Position numbers and translations under genes: made by a program. From Rotaria sordida (Eukaryota > Rotifera > Eurotatoria > Philodinida > Philodinidae), in contig CAJNOL010000170.1 in the NCBI GenBank assembly GCA_905250125.1, positions 154,993-218,992 on the forward strand: a DNA stretch of 64,000 nucleotides. Reading direction: 5' to 3'. The notes under the pieces were generated by a model. The model was not told the origin of the DNA. It saw only the letters and a list, made by a program, of their open reading frames with translations, and ran no database searches. This document shows, piece after piece, positions 1 to 11,900 of this stretch; positions within the stretch are counted from its first letter, which is position 1, and each line of letters starts with the position of its first letter.

Positions 1-2498
1 GTCTCTCAATCTATATATACACTGTCCAAATGCTTCATGTATTGCGATATAAGTAATAGTATTGTTATTTAATAATAGAAATATTTACTACGTAATAGAA
101 ATAGGAAAGGTTAAGGTCAATATCAAAAGTTTATTGATTGAAGAGAATAGAAACGAAGGTAGAGTAGTGAGATGAGAAGAAACGAGAGAAACGAACAATT
201 CTCACACATCAAAGGAATGAAACAACACGTATATATATATGTATGATTAGTTGGTATGAAGCCAAGAACAGAACGAAAAGAAGAAAATAGAAGACCAACC
301 AGAAAATTACAACAGTTAGTGTCACTATACCACAAAATATCACATTCCACAACATGACGTCAGTAAATATGACATGGGAGAGAGAGATGGAAAACCGTGA
401 AAAGTTCTAGAATACATCCGAACACTGGATAAGAGATAGTAACATGATCGTATAGTTACTATATCACAGATTTCATCTAAAAGAATGTTAAAATTAAATC
501 CAATATTGAGTCGTTATATATATATATATATTATTATAGACGAGGCATTCTACTATGTATTCAAGCAATAAGACTTTCGATATTAATTATTTTATAAAAT
601 TTTATACACTGTGATCAGAAAATTTGGTTAACCCTAAGTGAATGACGAGAAAACAATATTGCCGAAGATAACTACAAACAAGTAATAGATAAAAGTGAAC
701 GACAACCAAGAGTGATAGTATTCATATATAATTATTATTTAAATTTTCATTTATTATAGCTTCAAAGCAAGATAAATATGATAATAATATACTTATCAAC
801 ATCATTTTGTCATGTATATTTATACATATCAATAAAATAGAGCTAACTAAGAAGACTTGAATATAATAATGATTCTCATTTCAATTTTGATATAATGTTT
901 TGAATATTTAATTGCTTAATTTTCAAATAAATAGATTTGACTTTCAGTAATTTTGCATTAGTAGGTTCCTTTATGCCATTGTATGTTATATTTTAGTGGA
1001 AATCTATTTGAATTAATATTCGATTATAGAAAAGATTGTTTTACATGGAAATCTAATACAAGAATATTTGAAATAGATATTTGTTTGCTGTGAATAGACA
1101 AAAATAGTTTTTATTAAAATTATAAACGTTAAAGTTTAGATGTTGTTAACATGAAATTAAAAACTCTAGGTTTGTCAACTTTTATAGAAGATGGGATCGT
1201 GCAAAACAAAATGGCATACTGGTGCCGATAATAAGGTCACGACCTATGTGCATTTTCTATCGGCTCATTAATGTGAAAGCATTCGGCCACTATGCTGGCT
1301 AGACGTTCTGACCTGATGGCCGATAGTAACTGCCGATTCACTCTGTCTTCTATTTATCCATTCTTCTATTTTTACTTCTTACTTCTTTCTCCTCCTTGTT
1401 CTCTCTTTCTCTCGTATATAAGTTCATGTTCTATGCGAAGCGGAGAAAACTGGAGTGATGAAGTAGTATAGTAAACATCGCACATTGAGGATAGCGGTAA
1501 CGCTATTCCTCCAGTTTCTCAAGATTGATCGACAATAAAATAGATACTGCAATAGTAACGAAACAATCTATCCCTCATTTTCGTTATAATACTATCATTT
1601 GGTTACTCTTAATTGTGATCAGAGCTCAATGTGTGTGTATGTGGATAGGTATGAGTCTTCTCTTCACTAATCCATAGCCACACTCCGTTTGAGTATGTTG
1701 AAAGAATAAAGATAAATGTCAAAAGACTTGATAGAAAATGTTCAGTAATCTAAGAAGTTGTTTCAATTATTTATTTTCCCTTTGATATTCTCGTAAATCT
1801 TCAATGTTGATTTCATTTCTTTTCGATGCAAATAAAAATTGTGTGTTTTTTTAGCAATAAGATATCAGTTAGCAATAACATCAAATAGCTACTAGAACTT
1901 CTTTTTTTATTTCAAGAAAACGGAAAAAAGAATTCAAATAATTGATATTATTTATCAAGGTGAAAGTATTCTATTCAAGTGTGTATTTAAAACTTAGGTT
2001 GACAGCATAATTTATTTTCTTTAATGGCTGCAATATCATTTTGTTTTTATCTTATAATGTTAATTTTACAAATAGAAAAAAAAACCATATATGATTGCGA
2101 TTTTATCAAATGCTAATTTCTTTAAAATCTTTCTTTTCTGATTTATTTATATGCAGTAAACTTGGCGTCAGTAACACAATGAAGGACAAAGTCTTCTATT
2201 ATAAAAAAAAAACACTTGAAATCTTTTTTTATTAATATATCACATATTGTGTATATGCTGTTACACAACCATTTCATCCATATGATACAACTAATCTTGA
2301 CTAATGATTGGCGTAGGGTTTTTTTTCTTTCGTTCTTCCTTTCTTTCTATTTATTCTACGTCAGCAAACGAAGCAACTGCCTTTGCACTATGTGTAACCC
2401 TGCACGTGTCTTCTCGTGTATCTGCCCGACGCACTATTTATTATTATTCAGTTGAATGTGTAGTCTCTTTTTTTCTCATTCGTTCCTTTTTTTATCAT
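1..2498. other. gene-free upstream region
   Basis: No reading frame here has coding character; the open stretches are short and rich in F, L and Y, as expected for AT-rich noncoding DNA. The only structured part is a TATA box followed by nested stem-loops near 1415-1520, listed separately. Around 1225-1330 the words GCCGATA and TATCGGC recur in both orientations, which suggests remnants of an inverted-repeat element. Confidence 0.5.
1415..1520 (+). ncRNA. possible small RNA: TATA box followed by nested stem-loop
   Basis: TATATA lies at 1415-1420. About 25 bases downstream, GAGAAAACTGGAG (1443-1455) pairs with CTCCAGTTTCTC (1509-1520). Immediately inside the right arm a second hairpin forms: GAGGATAGCG (1487-1496), loop GTAA, CGCTATTCCTC (1501-1511). 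There is no open frame across it. This could be a small structured RNA with its own promoter, or a decayed foldback element. No known RNA family was recognised. Confidence 0.25.
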
Positions 2499-2566
2499 AG
2501 AGAGAGAGAGGGAGAGAAAGAGAAAGAAAAAGAGAGAGAAAAAGAGATCAGAGAGTGATATATATA
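2499..2566 (+). promoter_or_regulatory. GA-rich tract and TATA box of the Grg1-like gene
   Basis: An almost pure purine tract, (GA)n with GAAA interruptions, runs from about 2499 to 2555 and is followed at once by TATATATA near 2558-2565. The start codon of the Grg1-like gene is 92 bases further on. A GA tract next to a TATA box resembles the GAGA/TATA layout of inducible animal promoters such as heat-shock genes. Stress induction is inferred. Confidence 0.45.
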
Positions 2567-2657
2567 GACGAGCAACAATACTATGTCCTTCATTTTACAT
2601 ACTAAAGCAACTCTCGTCATTCTCTTTTCTTACAAACGCTAAACAAAAATAACAATC

Positions 2658-3276
2658 ATGGAAAACATTAAACAAGCTGGTCAAGCTGCTGTAGAAAAAG
2701 TGAAAGGTAAGAAAAAATATATTTCTATATTTATCAATAAATATATAAATAATTTTGTTTTTAGAAGTATCAAGCGGTGCTTCATATGAAGCAAATAAAG
2801 AAGCAGCTAAAAATGATAATTTATCAGCAAGTAGTCGAATTAGTCATGGTGTTAATGCCGTAGGAGATAAAAGTATTTGTATATTTATTTAAAATAAAAT
2901 AAACTAATATAAAATTTAATTTAGTCGACGAAAAGTCTCATGAAGCAAAGAAAGAAGGACATAAAGAAATTGCCGAAGAAAAAGGTGTCATTGGTCAAAT
3001 TGGTGATACCATCTCGAATGCTTATCATTATGTTGCTGAAAAAGTTTCTGGTTTGTTATTATTTTTATTTCTATACAATGACTAAAAATGCATTTTTTTT
3101 TGTTTTTTATTGTAGAAGTAACTAGTGGAGCATCGTATGAAGCTAATAAGGAAAAAGTAAAAGATTCGGATAATACAATCGGTGAACGTGTTGGAGCTGG
3201 TTTTTCAGCTGTTGGCGACAAAATTGAAGAAAAGGGTCATAAAGCTAAAGCTGAAGCACACAAAGAATCTTTGTAA
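2658..3276 (+). CDS. Grg1/CCG-1-like small stress protein with two repeats
   Basis: Four exons (2658-2706, 2765-2872, 2925-3050, 3116-3276) with GT-AG introns give a 147-residue hydrophilic protein lacking Cys and Trp. It holds two copies of a module: SSGASYEANKEAAK then GVNAVGDKIDEKSHEAKKE in exons 2-3, and TSGASYEANKEKVKDSDN then GFSAVGDKIEEKGHKAKAE in exon 4. The N-terminus (MENIKQAGQAAVEKVK) and the module resemble the fungal glucose-repressible/clock-controlled family Grg1/CCG-1, small LEA-like proteins induced by starvation and stress. Both modules are preceded by an intron in the same phase, splitting the codon of the E before V-(S/T)-S-G, which points to internal duplication including the intron. 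The biochemical function is unknown even in fungi. A hydrophilic protectant role, and acquisition from a fungus, are inferences. Confidence 0.8.
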
Positions 3277-4950
3277 ATAATATATCCTTGAACTTATAAT
3301 ATCTATATCTCAGATATATATACACACACATGTAATTCTGTTTGTTCTTGCAACTTTTGTTTTCTTAATATTCCAGCGTATTTATTCATATAAATAAATA
3401 AAATCTAACCTAAAAAGAAAACAGAACAAATAAAATATTTTTTTTTAATGCATACATTCTTGAATATGAAGTAAAGAGTATGAAGATTGAAATCACGTGG
3501 ATTATGTCGTAATGAGACATGTGATCAACTTTAACAGAAGAACGAAATAAAACTTTTTACTTATTCACATCTATGCAGAGAGCAAAAAATAGAAATTAAA
3601 CAATATAAAATTAGCATTCCAAAGAAAAAGAAAAAGATATTTTTACATCAATATTTTTTTAGAAATAATGTAAAATTATTTTTTTATGTTAGCGATGTAG
3701 GTCAAACAAGTAAATTACTTGGATGAGTCAGATTTGTTTGATAAAAAGTACAAAAGACAACGTATTTTATTGAGTACAAGGATGATGTAAACTTATATGT
3801 GTAATATATGAATCATATTGTTATCGTATCGAGTAAAATCAAGGTTGACGACAAAGCTAAAAATTCTATATGTTTATTCATCAGTCACGCGGTTCGTCGA
3901 ACGTTCTTTTTTTTTCTTCTGCTTACCATAGTAGTACGACAGGATCTATTATTGTAAAAATGACCTTGAAGGTTTTTTATGAATGGTCAATGTAAAGAAG
4001 ATTAATTTGATAGTTTGCCTTAATATAATGACATTGCACGTTAAAGAATTGAATTATTACTCAATAGAGTCATATGTAACAGATGAATTATAAGTAATAT
4101 TTATCTGTCCTTGAGATCTCAAGGCATTTTTAACATTTTTATGATGATATTTTTTTTTCATTCAAAATTGATTATTAAATTCTTTAATCAATAATCAGTT
4201 TTTTTTCATTTTTAAAACTGAATATAATTTTCACGAATTATTGTGTACCATTTTCATGATTTTTATATGCATCTACGATGAAGTCTTGTTCAAATAAGTT
4301 TCTCAGACAATTGGAATAAAATTTATTTGAAATTATAAATTAAGAATATATCATTATAGTTATTATACATATAGATTTATTTAAAGAACAGTATGGAAAC
4401 AATTGAAAACTATTAAAAATAATTCTATTTATGAATTTATAAACAGAATATATTATCAAAATATATTTTCAAAGTAAATATTTAATGAAAAAGATAAACT
4501 GAAAACAATGAAAAAACAAAAACGAAAGTTTATCAGACGTCAATGAAAAACAAATAGACGATAACATTATTTATAATTAATTTTATCAAATTGCACAGAT
4601 GGATATGATCCAAAAAAGAATCATGAAAATTTAAATCAAATCAATATAAATTTCAGGACGAATCTGCAGAATATATTAAATATTCAGATCTTATTCATAG
4701 TGTTATTGATATTGCGGAAAAAAACTATTATTAATCTGACAAAAGATGTTTAATTCATGTCTTCGAATCATTTATATGAAAAAAATTCTAGAAAGCCTTT
4801 ATTACTTTAAGTTGATAAATTTTTTTTTTACTAAATTTATTTTATTAGAACTAATATTTCACAAGCACATGCAATTAAAAAGAATGAGAGTGCTGGACGG
4901 TTGTTAATTGTAAGTATAAAAGCAAAGCAATTATCTGAATAGAGTAATGA
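3277..4950. other. intergenic, no gene seen
   Basis: This is the spacer between the 3' ends of two convergent genes. It contains AATAAA-type signals for the Grg1-like gene near 3392-3405 and otherwise AT-rich sequence with many stops in all frames. Nothing further is supported. Confidence 0.6.
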
Positions 4951-6298
4951 TTATACTCGATGCCAATAAAGCATACGTCCTACAGTACCATATGGTTGAA
5001 TTTCAACTGGTAAAAGTTCTTCGATATCTTCTTGTTCTTGTTCTTTTTTTTTGATTTCAATTGACTTTTCTGATTGTTTTATTTGATTAACACGAAAAGG
5101 TTTTGTTTCTTCTTTAATACTACTTTTTGGAGATTCATTTAAATTAGATTTTTTCTTTTTCTTTTTTAATTTTATTGGTGAAATTTTTTTATTTATCGTA
5201 CTATTTGTACTTGTTGAATCATCATTAACTGATAAATGATAAGATAATGGTTGTTGACTTGAAATAGAATTTTGTCTTGATTTTAAACTAAGACATTCAT
5301 TTATTAATCTACGAGTTGAATCAAGAATAGATGGATTTTTATCAAGATAAATTTCTTCGAGTTTTACTGGATATTTTGTAAATAGAGAAAGTAATAATTG
5401 TCCAGCAAATTCTGTTAAATTACAACATTCTAAATCTAGATAAGTTAATGTTCGACTAATGAAAATAAAAATAAAAATAATATAAACTTAAATTTTCAAA
5501 AACTACCTTGATGCAATAAGCATGGTAAGCATTGCTAGAATTGTATTATCAAATATATTATAATCAAATGCTAATCGACGAATTCGAGAACTAAAAGCAA
5601 TTGAAAAAAAAAGTTCTGCCCAACCAGCATTTGTAATCAATCGATTAGCACTTAAAATTAATTCTTCTAAACCTAAATAAGGAATAGAGTAATAACATTC
5701 TCTTTTTTTTGTCTTTATTTAAAATTTGAAAAAAAAACCTGTTTTATTTTCATCAGGAATAATTAATGAACATATATTAGCGATCGATTTATTTGTTAAT
5801 TTATTATCTCCAACATCTAATAAAGTTAATTTTGAACAATTTTCATGTAAAATTGAATAAAGTTTAGAAAACATATCATCGTCTATATCATTACCATGAA
5901 CTCTATTAAGACAACGTATTTTTTTTATCTAGAAAAATTTCTTTTAATATTACCGTAAATTAATAAGATTTGAACAATTTGATAGCATTTGAACAAATTT
6001 TTTAAAACGTGTTTTTTCATTGATCATTTGAATATTAAAAATAAGTGAAACCATTGATTCACCATTCTTTGATAAACTTTTCATTAATTCATCAAAGTCA
6101 CTACATAAATAAAGTATAATATAACAAAACAAATAAGTATTCGAAAAACAAAAAAAAGAAAAAAAAATATCTTTATTACGAATCTGTGATTGTACATCGA
6201 CGAAATTCTAATGATTTACAAGTATTAGAATCAATTAATTTACAGATATTTATTATATGTTCATGTTTAATATTTTCTTCAATAAAAATCGTTTGCAT
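4951..6298 (-). CDS. leucine-rich-repeat protein (RI-like LRR)
   Basis: The gene begins MQTIFIEENIKHEHIINICKLI at 6298 and ends ...RMLYWHRV at 4951. Introns lie near 6178, 5953, 5745 and 5510. Exons show ribonuclease-inhibitor-style repeats, for example CSKLTLLDVGDNKL, GLEELILSANRLI, IRRLAFDYNIF and LTYLDLECCNL, followed by a low-complexity Lys/Ser tail of about 100 residues. Such LRRs bind other proteins; the partner cannot be told. The splice before VHGNDIDDD works only with the acceptor CTTAATAG, because the more obvious upstream TTTTTCTAG would put a stop in frame. The gene is transcribed away from DJ-1. Confidence 0.7.
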
Positions 6299-6601
6299 GT
6301 TTATTAGAATATGATATAATCAGTTGAATTTCTGTCAATCGAATTGTTTTGTTTTATTATGAGCAAAGAAAAAATTTTTGACAGACAAATGCAACTGGCG
6401 CTGTTAAATTTTAACGATTGGTCAAGTATATGACTCATTCTTCTTATTATTTTTTTCTCTTTGTATATAATATCATTGAACTTCATTTCTTTCAAAGAAA
6501 AAAATCATGGTTACAATGAACAATTTTATTAACAAATGAAAGTAAAGACAGTAAATTTTGTTACCATTGTCAATATACATACAAAAATTTCAATTAATAA
6601 A

Positions 6602-7140
6602 TTTGATTATTTTTTTTTTCTAAGGTCCACTGTTGTACACATATTAAAGTAACAATGAATGCAATAAAAAGCAATCATGATCTATTAAAATGTGCACAAA
6701 ATATAATCATTATATCTGGTGATGATAAAAGTTCAAATGTTCATGAAGAAAAAATGTAGCGGTTGGAAATTTCCTTCTACAATATTATACAAATAGGAAA
6801 ATTTGTTGCTGATATTTATGCTGACATGAATTCTAAGAAATAATTTTCTTTATTCTTGAAAAGTTCACAAGCTTTTCAAGCTCATAAAATTATTATAAAA
6901 ATTGCAACTATTATAGCTTATCCTGAATATCTCAAAGAAAATAATAATATAAGTAAAAATAATTAAAAATAAAGTTGAATTTTGATTAATATTTTCTTAA
7001 AGATTGGTGATCAATCAATTTATTATTACGAATTAAAAATTGATGATAGTTAATATGAAATATTAACTAGTCAACAGCTAAGAACAACATTTGTATTAGA
7101 AATAGTTGAAACGCTTGATGGTTTATCAAAAGCCAAGTAA
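6602..7140 (+). pseudogene. decayed coding relic with three in-frame stops
   Basis: After an acceptor-like TTTTTTTCTAAG near 6624, one frame reads VHCCTHIKVTMNAIKSNHD and continues with protein-like composition through TAG at 6757 and TAA at 6841 to about 6960. A second block after an AAAG acceptor near 7002 reads IGDQSIYYYELKIDDS, then TAA at 7051, then ILTSQQLRTTFVLEIVETL. The frame is kept on both sides of every stop, so point mutations rather than indels appear to have broken it. The parent family was not recognised. It lies just upstream of DJ-1 on the same strand. Confidence 0.4.
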
Positions 7141-7257
7141 CTTCGAGAAGATATACTTTTTTAAAAAATAAATAAATATTGCTTTGTTTTTTAATTATAC
7201 ATACTCAAGCATTTATAATTTTTAAGAAAAATTTAACAATATAATTTATTTTTCTAG

Positions 7258-8856
7258 ATGACAAAAAAAACACTTGTTTTTATTGCTAATGGTAGCGAAG
7301 AAATTGAAGCAGTAACAACAATAGATGGTTTGCATTAAACAATTTTGATTGTTAAATTTTAATAATGATAATTTTTCTTTCCTAGTTCTACGAAGAGCTG
7401 AAATTGAAGTTGATGTTGTTTCAATTGAAAAGAATGGTCATGAATCTGTAAAATGTAGTCGAAATGTTCGTATTTTACCGGATAAATCAATTGATGATAT
7501 TAAAAATAATCAATATGATTGTGTTGTTATACCTGGTGGTAATGATGGTTAGTAAAATCATTTTGTAATATGATTTAAGTAATTTTTCTAAACAAAAAAC
7601 TTTAATCCATAGTTCTATGAATATATCATTAGAAATGACTTAATAAAGTAAATTTTTCTTTTACATATTTTTTTTTCTAAATTTCATTTGTATATTAATA
7701 AAACAAATTTTTTTCAAAGAGAAAGAATTTTTCTTTTTCTTGTAATAATAATATCTTAATCATATAAGTTTATTTATAATATAGGATCAAAAGCAATGGC
7801 AGCAAATGCTGAAGTTGGACAAATTCTAACAAAACATTATCAAGATGGTAAAATAGTTGCTGCTATTTGTGCTGGACCACGAGCATTATTATCACATAAA
7901 ATTGGTATCGATCATAAACATACTATAACATGTTATCCAACTGTACGTAAAGAATTTACTGATGGTGAACCATATAAATTAGATACACCTGATCATGCCG
8001 TTTGTCATAGCACGCATACAATAAAAGGTAAAAAGAATATGACACTTCTTTATTGTATTACATTAGTGGATAAAAGCCTCCGCTCTAGCCGATATCGGCC
8101 ACTGTATGTGTAATTACATAGTGAGTTTTTGCGCTGTTTCTTATTAAAAATATGATTAATTCTTAATATTTTTACATGTAATTGAAAATAACAAGATTTA
8201 TCATCTATGTTCCATTTCTTATTAGTGCAAGATTCACTTCTGAAACTTGCGAATAATAATGTCTAACTGTAGAGGAAGTTTCTCAAAAAGTTTGAACTCG
8301 TTTCATTGTACTCTCACTGAATTATCGACCTTCAAAAGGCAGTAGATGGTTTCTCCTTACAATAATGATTACAGTAAAATGCGTATAATCTTTGAAAGGA
8401 TTGATGAACTTCAATGAAATTAGTAATGTAAATACCTGAGACATAACATTTTATATTGAGGAGTCAACTGACACACAATACTCTTTCTTTTCGAGATTAT
8501 GCGGTTGACAACAAAAATAGATGCTATCAGTCGTAATTCTCTTTATAATTAAGCGATAACGGCGCTACAATGTCAATGCTCTAAATTCTTGTTGAAGTGC
8601 ATCAATACAAATTTCCAAGCCTCCAATACATAGGGTGGCCGAGATCGGCTGAGGCGGAAACTTTCATTCACTGGTGTATATGTATAGAGAGAAATTTAGT
8701 TTTTTTTTTGTTATATTTTAAGGTGCTGAAGAAAAAGAACATCATTTGGTTACAAGTCAAGGACCTGGTACATCTATGGTTTTTGCATTGAAACTTATTG
8801 AACTTCTGAAAGGCAAAGATGAAGCAACGAAAGTTAAAGATGGATTACTCGTTTAA
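7258..8856 (+). CDS. DJ-1: DJ-1/PARK7 family protein
   Basis: Four exons (7258-7327, 7386-7547, 7785-8027, 8723-8856) encode 202 residues. The DJ-1/PfpI fold is clear: N-terminal KKTLVFIANGSEEIEAV contains the conserved Glu that polarises the nucleophile, YDCVVIPGGNDG forms the central strand and turn, and VAAICAGPRALLS carries the nucleophilic cysteine at residue 106, the human number. The C-terminus HHLVTSQGPGTSMVFALKLIELL matches the family's helical end. DJ-1 acts in oxidative-stress defence and protein deglycation/chaperone roles. The start is the first ATG and directly follows the acceptor-like TTTTTCTAG. The last intron (8028-8722) is enlarged by a TIR element. The next gene begins 136 bases downstream on the same strand. 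Confidence 0.93.
8066..8671. mobile_element. nonautonomous TIR element (MITE) in DJ-1 intron 3
   Basis: The left end (8066-8102) starts GTGGATAAAAGCCTCCGC and ends GCCGATATCGGCCAC. The right end (8635-8671) is its inverted counterpart, in reverse complement GTGAATGAAAGTTTCCGC...GCCGATCTCGGCCAC: about 37 bases with eight mismatches. The interior has no transposase. A clear target-site duplication was not identified. The element explains why this intron is about 700 bases long while the other DJ-1 introns are 58 and 237 bases. Confidence 0.75.
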
Positions 8857-8992
8857 AATTTAATTTATAAAATAAACATTATTTATATTCGATTTTAGTT
8901 TAATGCTGTAGTTTTCTAAGTTGAACTTATTCTTATTCTTATTATTAAATTAAATCAGCTTTAAAAACTTAATTATTTATTAAACTTTTCAG

Positions 8993-11900
8993 ATGTCTAT
9001 TCATCGTACATCTATCGATTCATCAATATCAATGGCTACTACGAATGAATTATCAAATGGAAATGTAACAAACAAGAATAACAAAAATATTTTCGTTATT
9101 TATATAAAATATTATTCATTTTTTTTTGTTTATAGAAAATACAAACATCAGATGTGAATTTATCTATGGAATATGAAACACCAGCTATGGATAGTTTGCC
9201 AATGGATGATGATGATGATGATGATGACGATGAAGAAGTAAATTTATTAAAAAAAATAAAATAAAATAAAATGAATAATTATTTTTTTTTTTTGTTAGTA
9301 TGAAAGTGATGGGGAAGAACAAGAAATAGCATATAATCCTGCTTGTCATATATGTGGTCTTTCATCATATACATATCAATGTCAAGGCAAATGTCGATAT
9401 TATTTTCATCGTGAATGTGCTGGTATTTTTGATGAACAACAAACTTTAATTTGTTCCGAATGTTCAGCAAGTATGATTTATTTGAAAAAATAAATTTTAT
9501 GTTTTTTTTTTCTGTTCTTTTTTTCTTTTAATTTAAGATCGTTTAATATGTAGTTTATGTCAACAATTAATTATTGATAATGAATTAAAATGTGGATTTA
9601 ATCAATGTAATCGAATATATCATTCATCATGTTTAATGAATTCGAATTTAACTACAACTTTACCATCGGGTGTATATTATTGTCCTCTTCATGTTTGTGC
9701 AACTTGTCATTTACATAAACGACCTAACGATAATATAGGTATTTTTATGTATTATATTTCATATTAAAAGTGAAAATCAATATTTCAGGTTTATGTACAT
9801 TTAAGAATTGAAATTGGATTTAACTGTGACTAGACATAGAAGGACATTTTTTTTTTTGAGATAAATTCTTTTCTTTATACAACACAACTATCATGAATAT
9901 TGACAAAAAAAATTTATTGAGAATGATATACTAGATCATTAAATTCATTGCTTCATTCTTGACTGGAGTATAAATAGAATCGAACAATCGTTTATATTTG
10001 AAGATTTGATTTACCTGAAAAATAAATCTTCTATGTAAATCTATTAAAAATTTAACATATCTGTTAAATCTGAGTATAATCACATATTCTCGGAAATTTA
10101 TTCAAATATCATAATCAGAAGATCAGAATCTATTGGATTCTGCCTGTAGTAATAAAAAAAAGCACGGCAGAATTTTCCGATTGATAAGAATATAAGACAA
10201 ATAATCGTATGTTTATTAACACTTTATGAAGAATCAAAGATAGTTAAGCTTTCTTGTTCAAAAATACATTGATATTTTCTCATATTTCAAGCTTCTTTTA
10301 GTTTTTCGCTAGAGTTCACTTTTTTTTGTCTGAGAACACCATTACAAACTACTGACAAATTTTTTATCTCCGTGATCGTAATCCACTGATGATTGGTATG
10401 TAAACGCACTTAGAAACTTATATCACTAAGAATTTTTTCTCATGCATAAGAATCATATTCAAGATTATAGATAATCTCAACTTTAGTTGAAAGTAAAAAA
10501 TGCCGGCGGAGATTTTTTTTAATGAAAATATATAGAAAGATGAGCAGTTTAAATTGAATCAAATTTATTTATTCGAAAAAAAGTATGAATGAAAGACAAT
10601 TAAAAAAGTTCACGATAAATAAGTTGATCGACATTAATTAAGTTTCGTGCTAGATTATAGTTTTTTTTTGCCGCAAGCAAAGACAAACTAATAAGAATGT
10701 GAATAGATGTGGGTGTAAGCCGGAAGAAGATAAGATCTAGATACTTATTTCCATACCTACAAGAACATAATCCAACGTTAATTATGTGCTAATGATATCT
10801 TGATGAATAATATTTTTTTCGAACGGATATCTTCCGCTAGTTCTAATTTTTAACTCAAATTTTTCAATATTTTTAGTTTTCGATATATTTATCTTTCGAT
10901 TAAAGTTTAGAGAATCAAGATTATAATTAAATTCACATCACTCCTTTTTTTTTTGTATTTCGTCTTATTCTCATTGTAGCATGTACCCTAATTGAGAGAA
11001 ATTTTCTAACATCTACCGTACCTTGCAGAATAGGATAGGATAATTTTGCATATCTATAATCAATAATTTATTTATATAAAAATTTTCTATTGCTTAAATA
11101 TTATTTTCTAGGTCATCTGTTTACATGTTTGTATTGCCCAACAGCTTATCATGGTCATGAACGTTGTCTACCAGCTGGTTCTCTATCCATATCATATTCA
11201 TCATCACTTTGTTGTCCAGTTCATCTTCCAATTGAACGAAAACCAGTACGTCCAGGTGTTGCTCCATATTGTTACATATGTGAGCAATCAACTCGAACAA
11301 CTGAATGTTTTGTTTGTATTGAATGTCCAACAACAATTCATCAATCATGTTTACCAACTAAAAATGATGAAAAATCAACAAATTGGAAATGTGATTCTTG
11401 TTTAAGTAATTTAAAACCGTTATATGGTGATATATGTTGGATTAAAATGGGAAAATTTCGGTATTACCAAAAAAAAAAAAGAATTTTGATGAATGAAAAA
11501 GACAAGAAAAACTACATATTTTGTTTTAGATGTTGGCCAAGTCGAATATTACATGAACGTCATGCACCAGATAATTTACTTGCACAAGAACGTACAGTTG
11601 GAGAATTTCTTGTACATTTTTTTGGTTCAAAAGAATTTTTTTGGGCTAATAAACATCATTATTTAGCATTTGAAAATCGTTGTATTAAATCAAAAGATTC
11701 ACGTGATTTTTATAATGCTGAACAAAGTTTTAAAGATGGTAAAATTTTTTTTTTCTGAAAAATCAAAAGAAACGAAAAAAAAATAAGGAAATTTTATTCT
11801 ATTTTTGTTTTAAATTTCTTAGGTCTTCGCGAAGCTAAACGTCTTTATAATCGTTTAAAACAATTTTATGCAACAAATCCAGTTGAAAATTATGGTGAAG

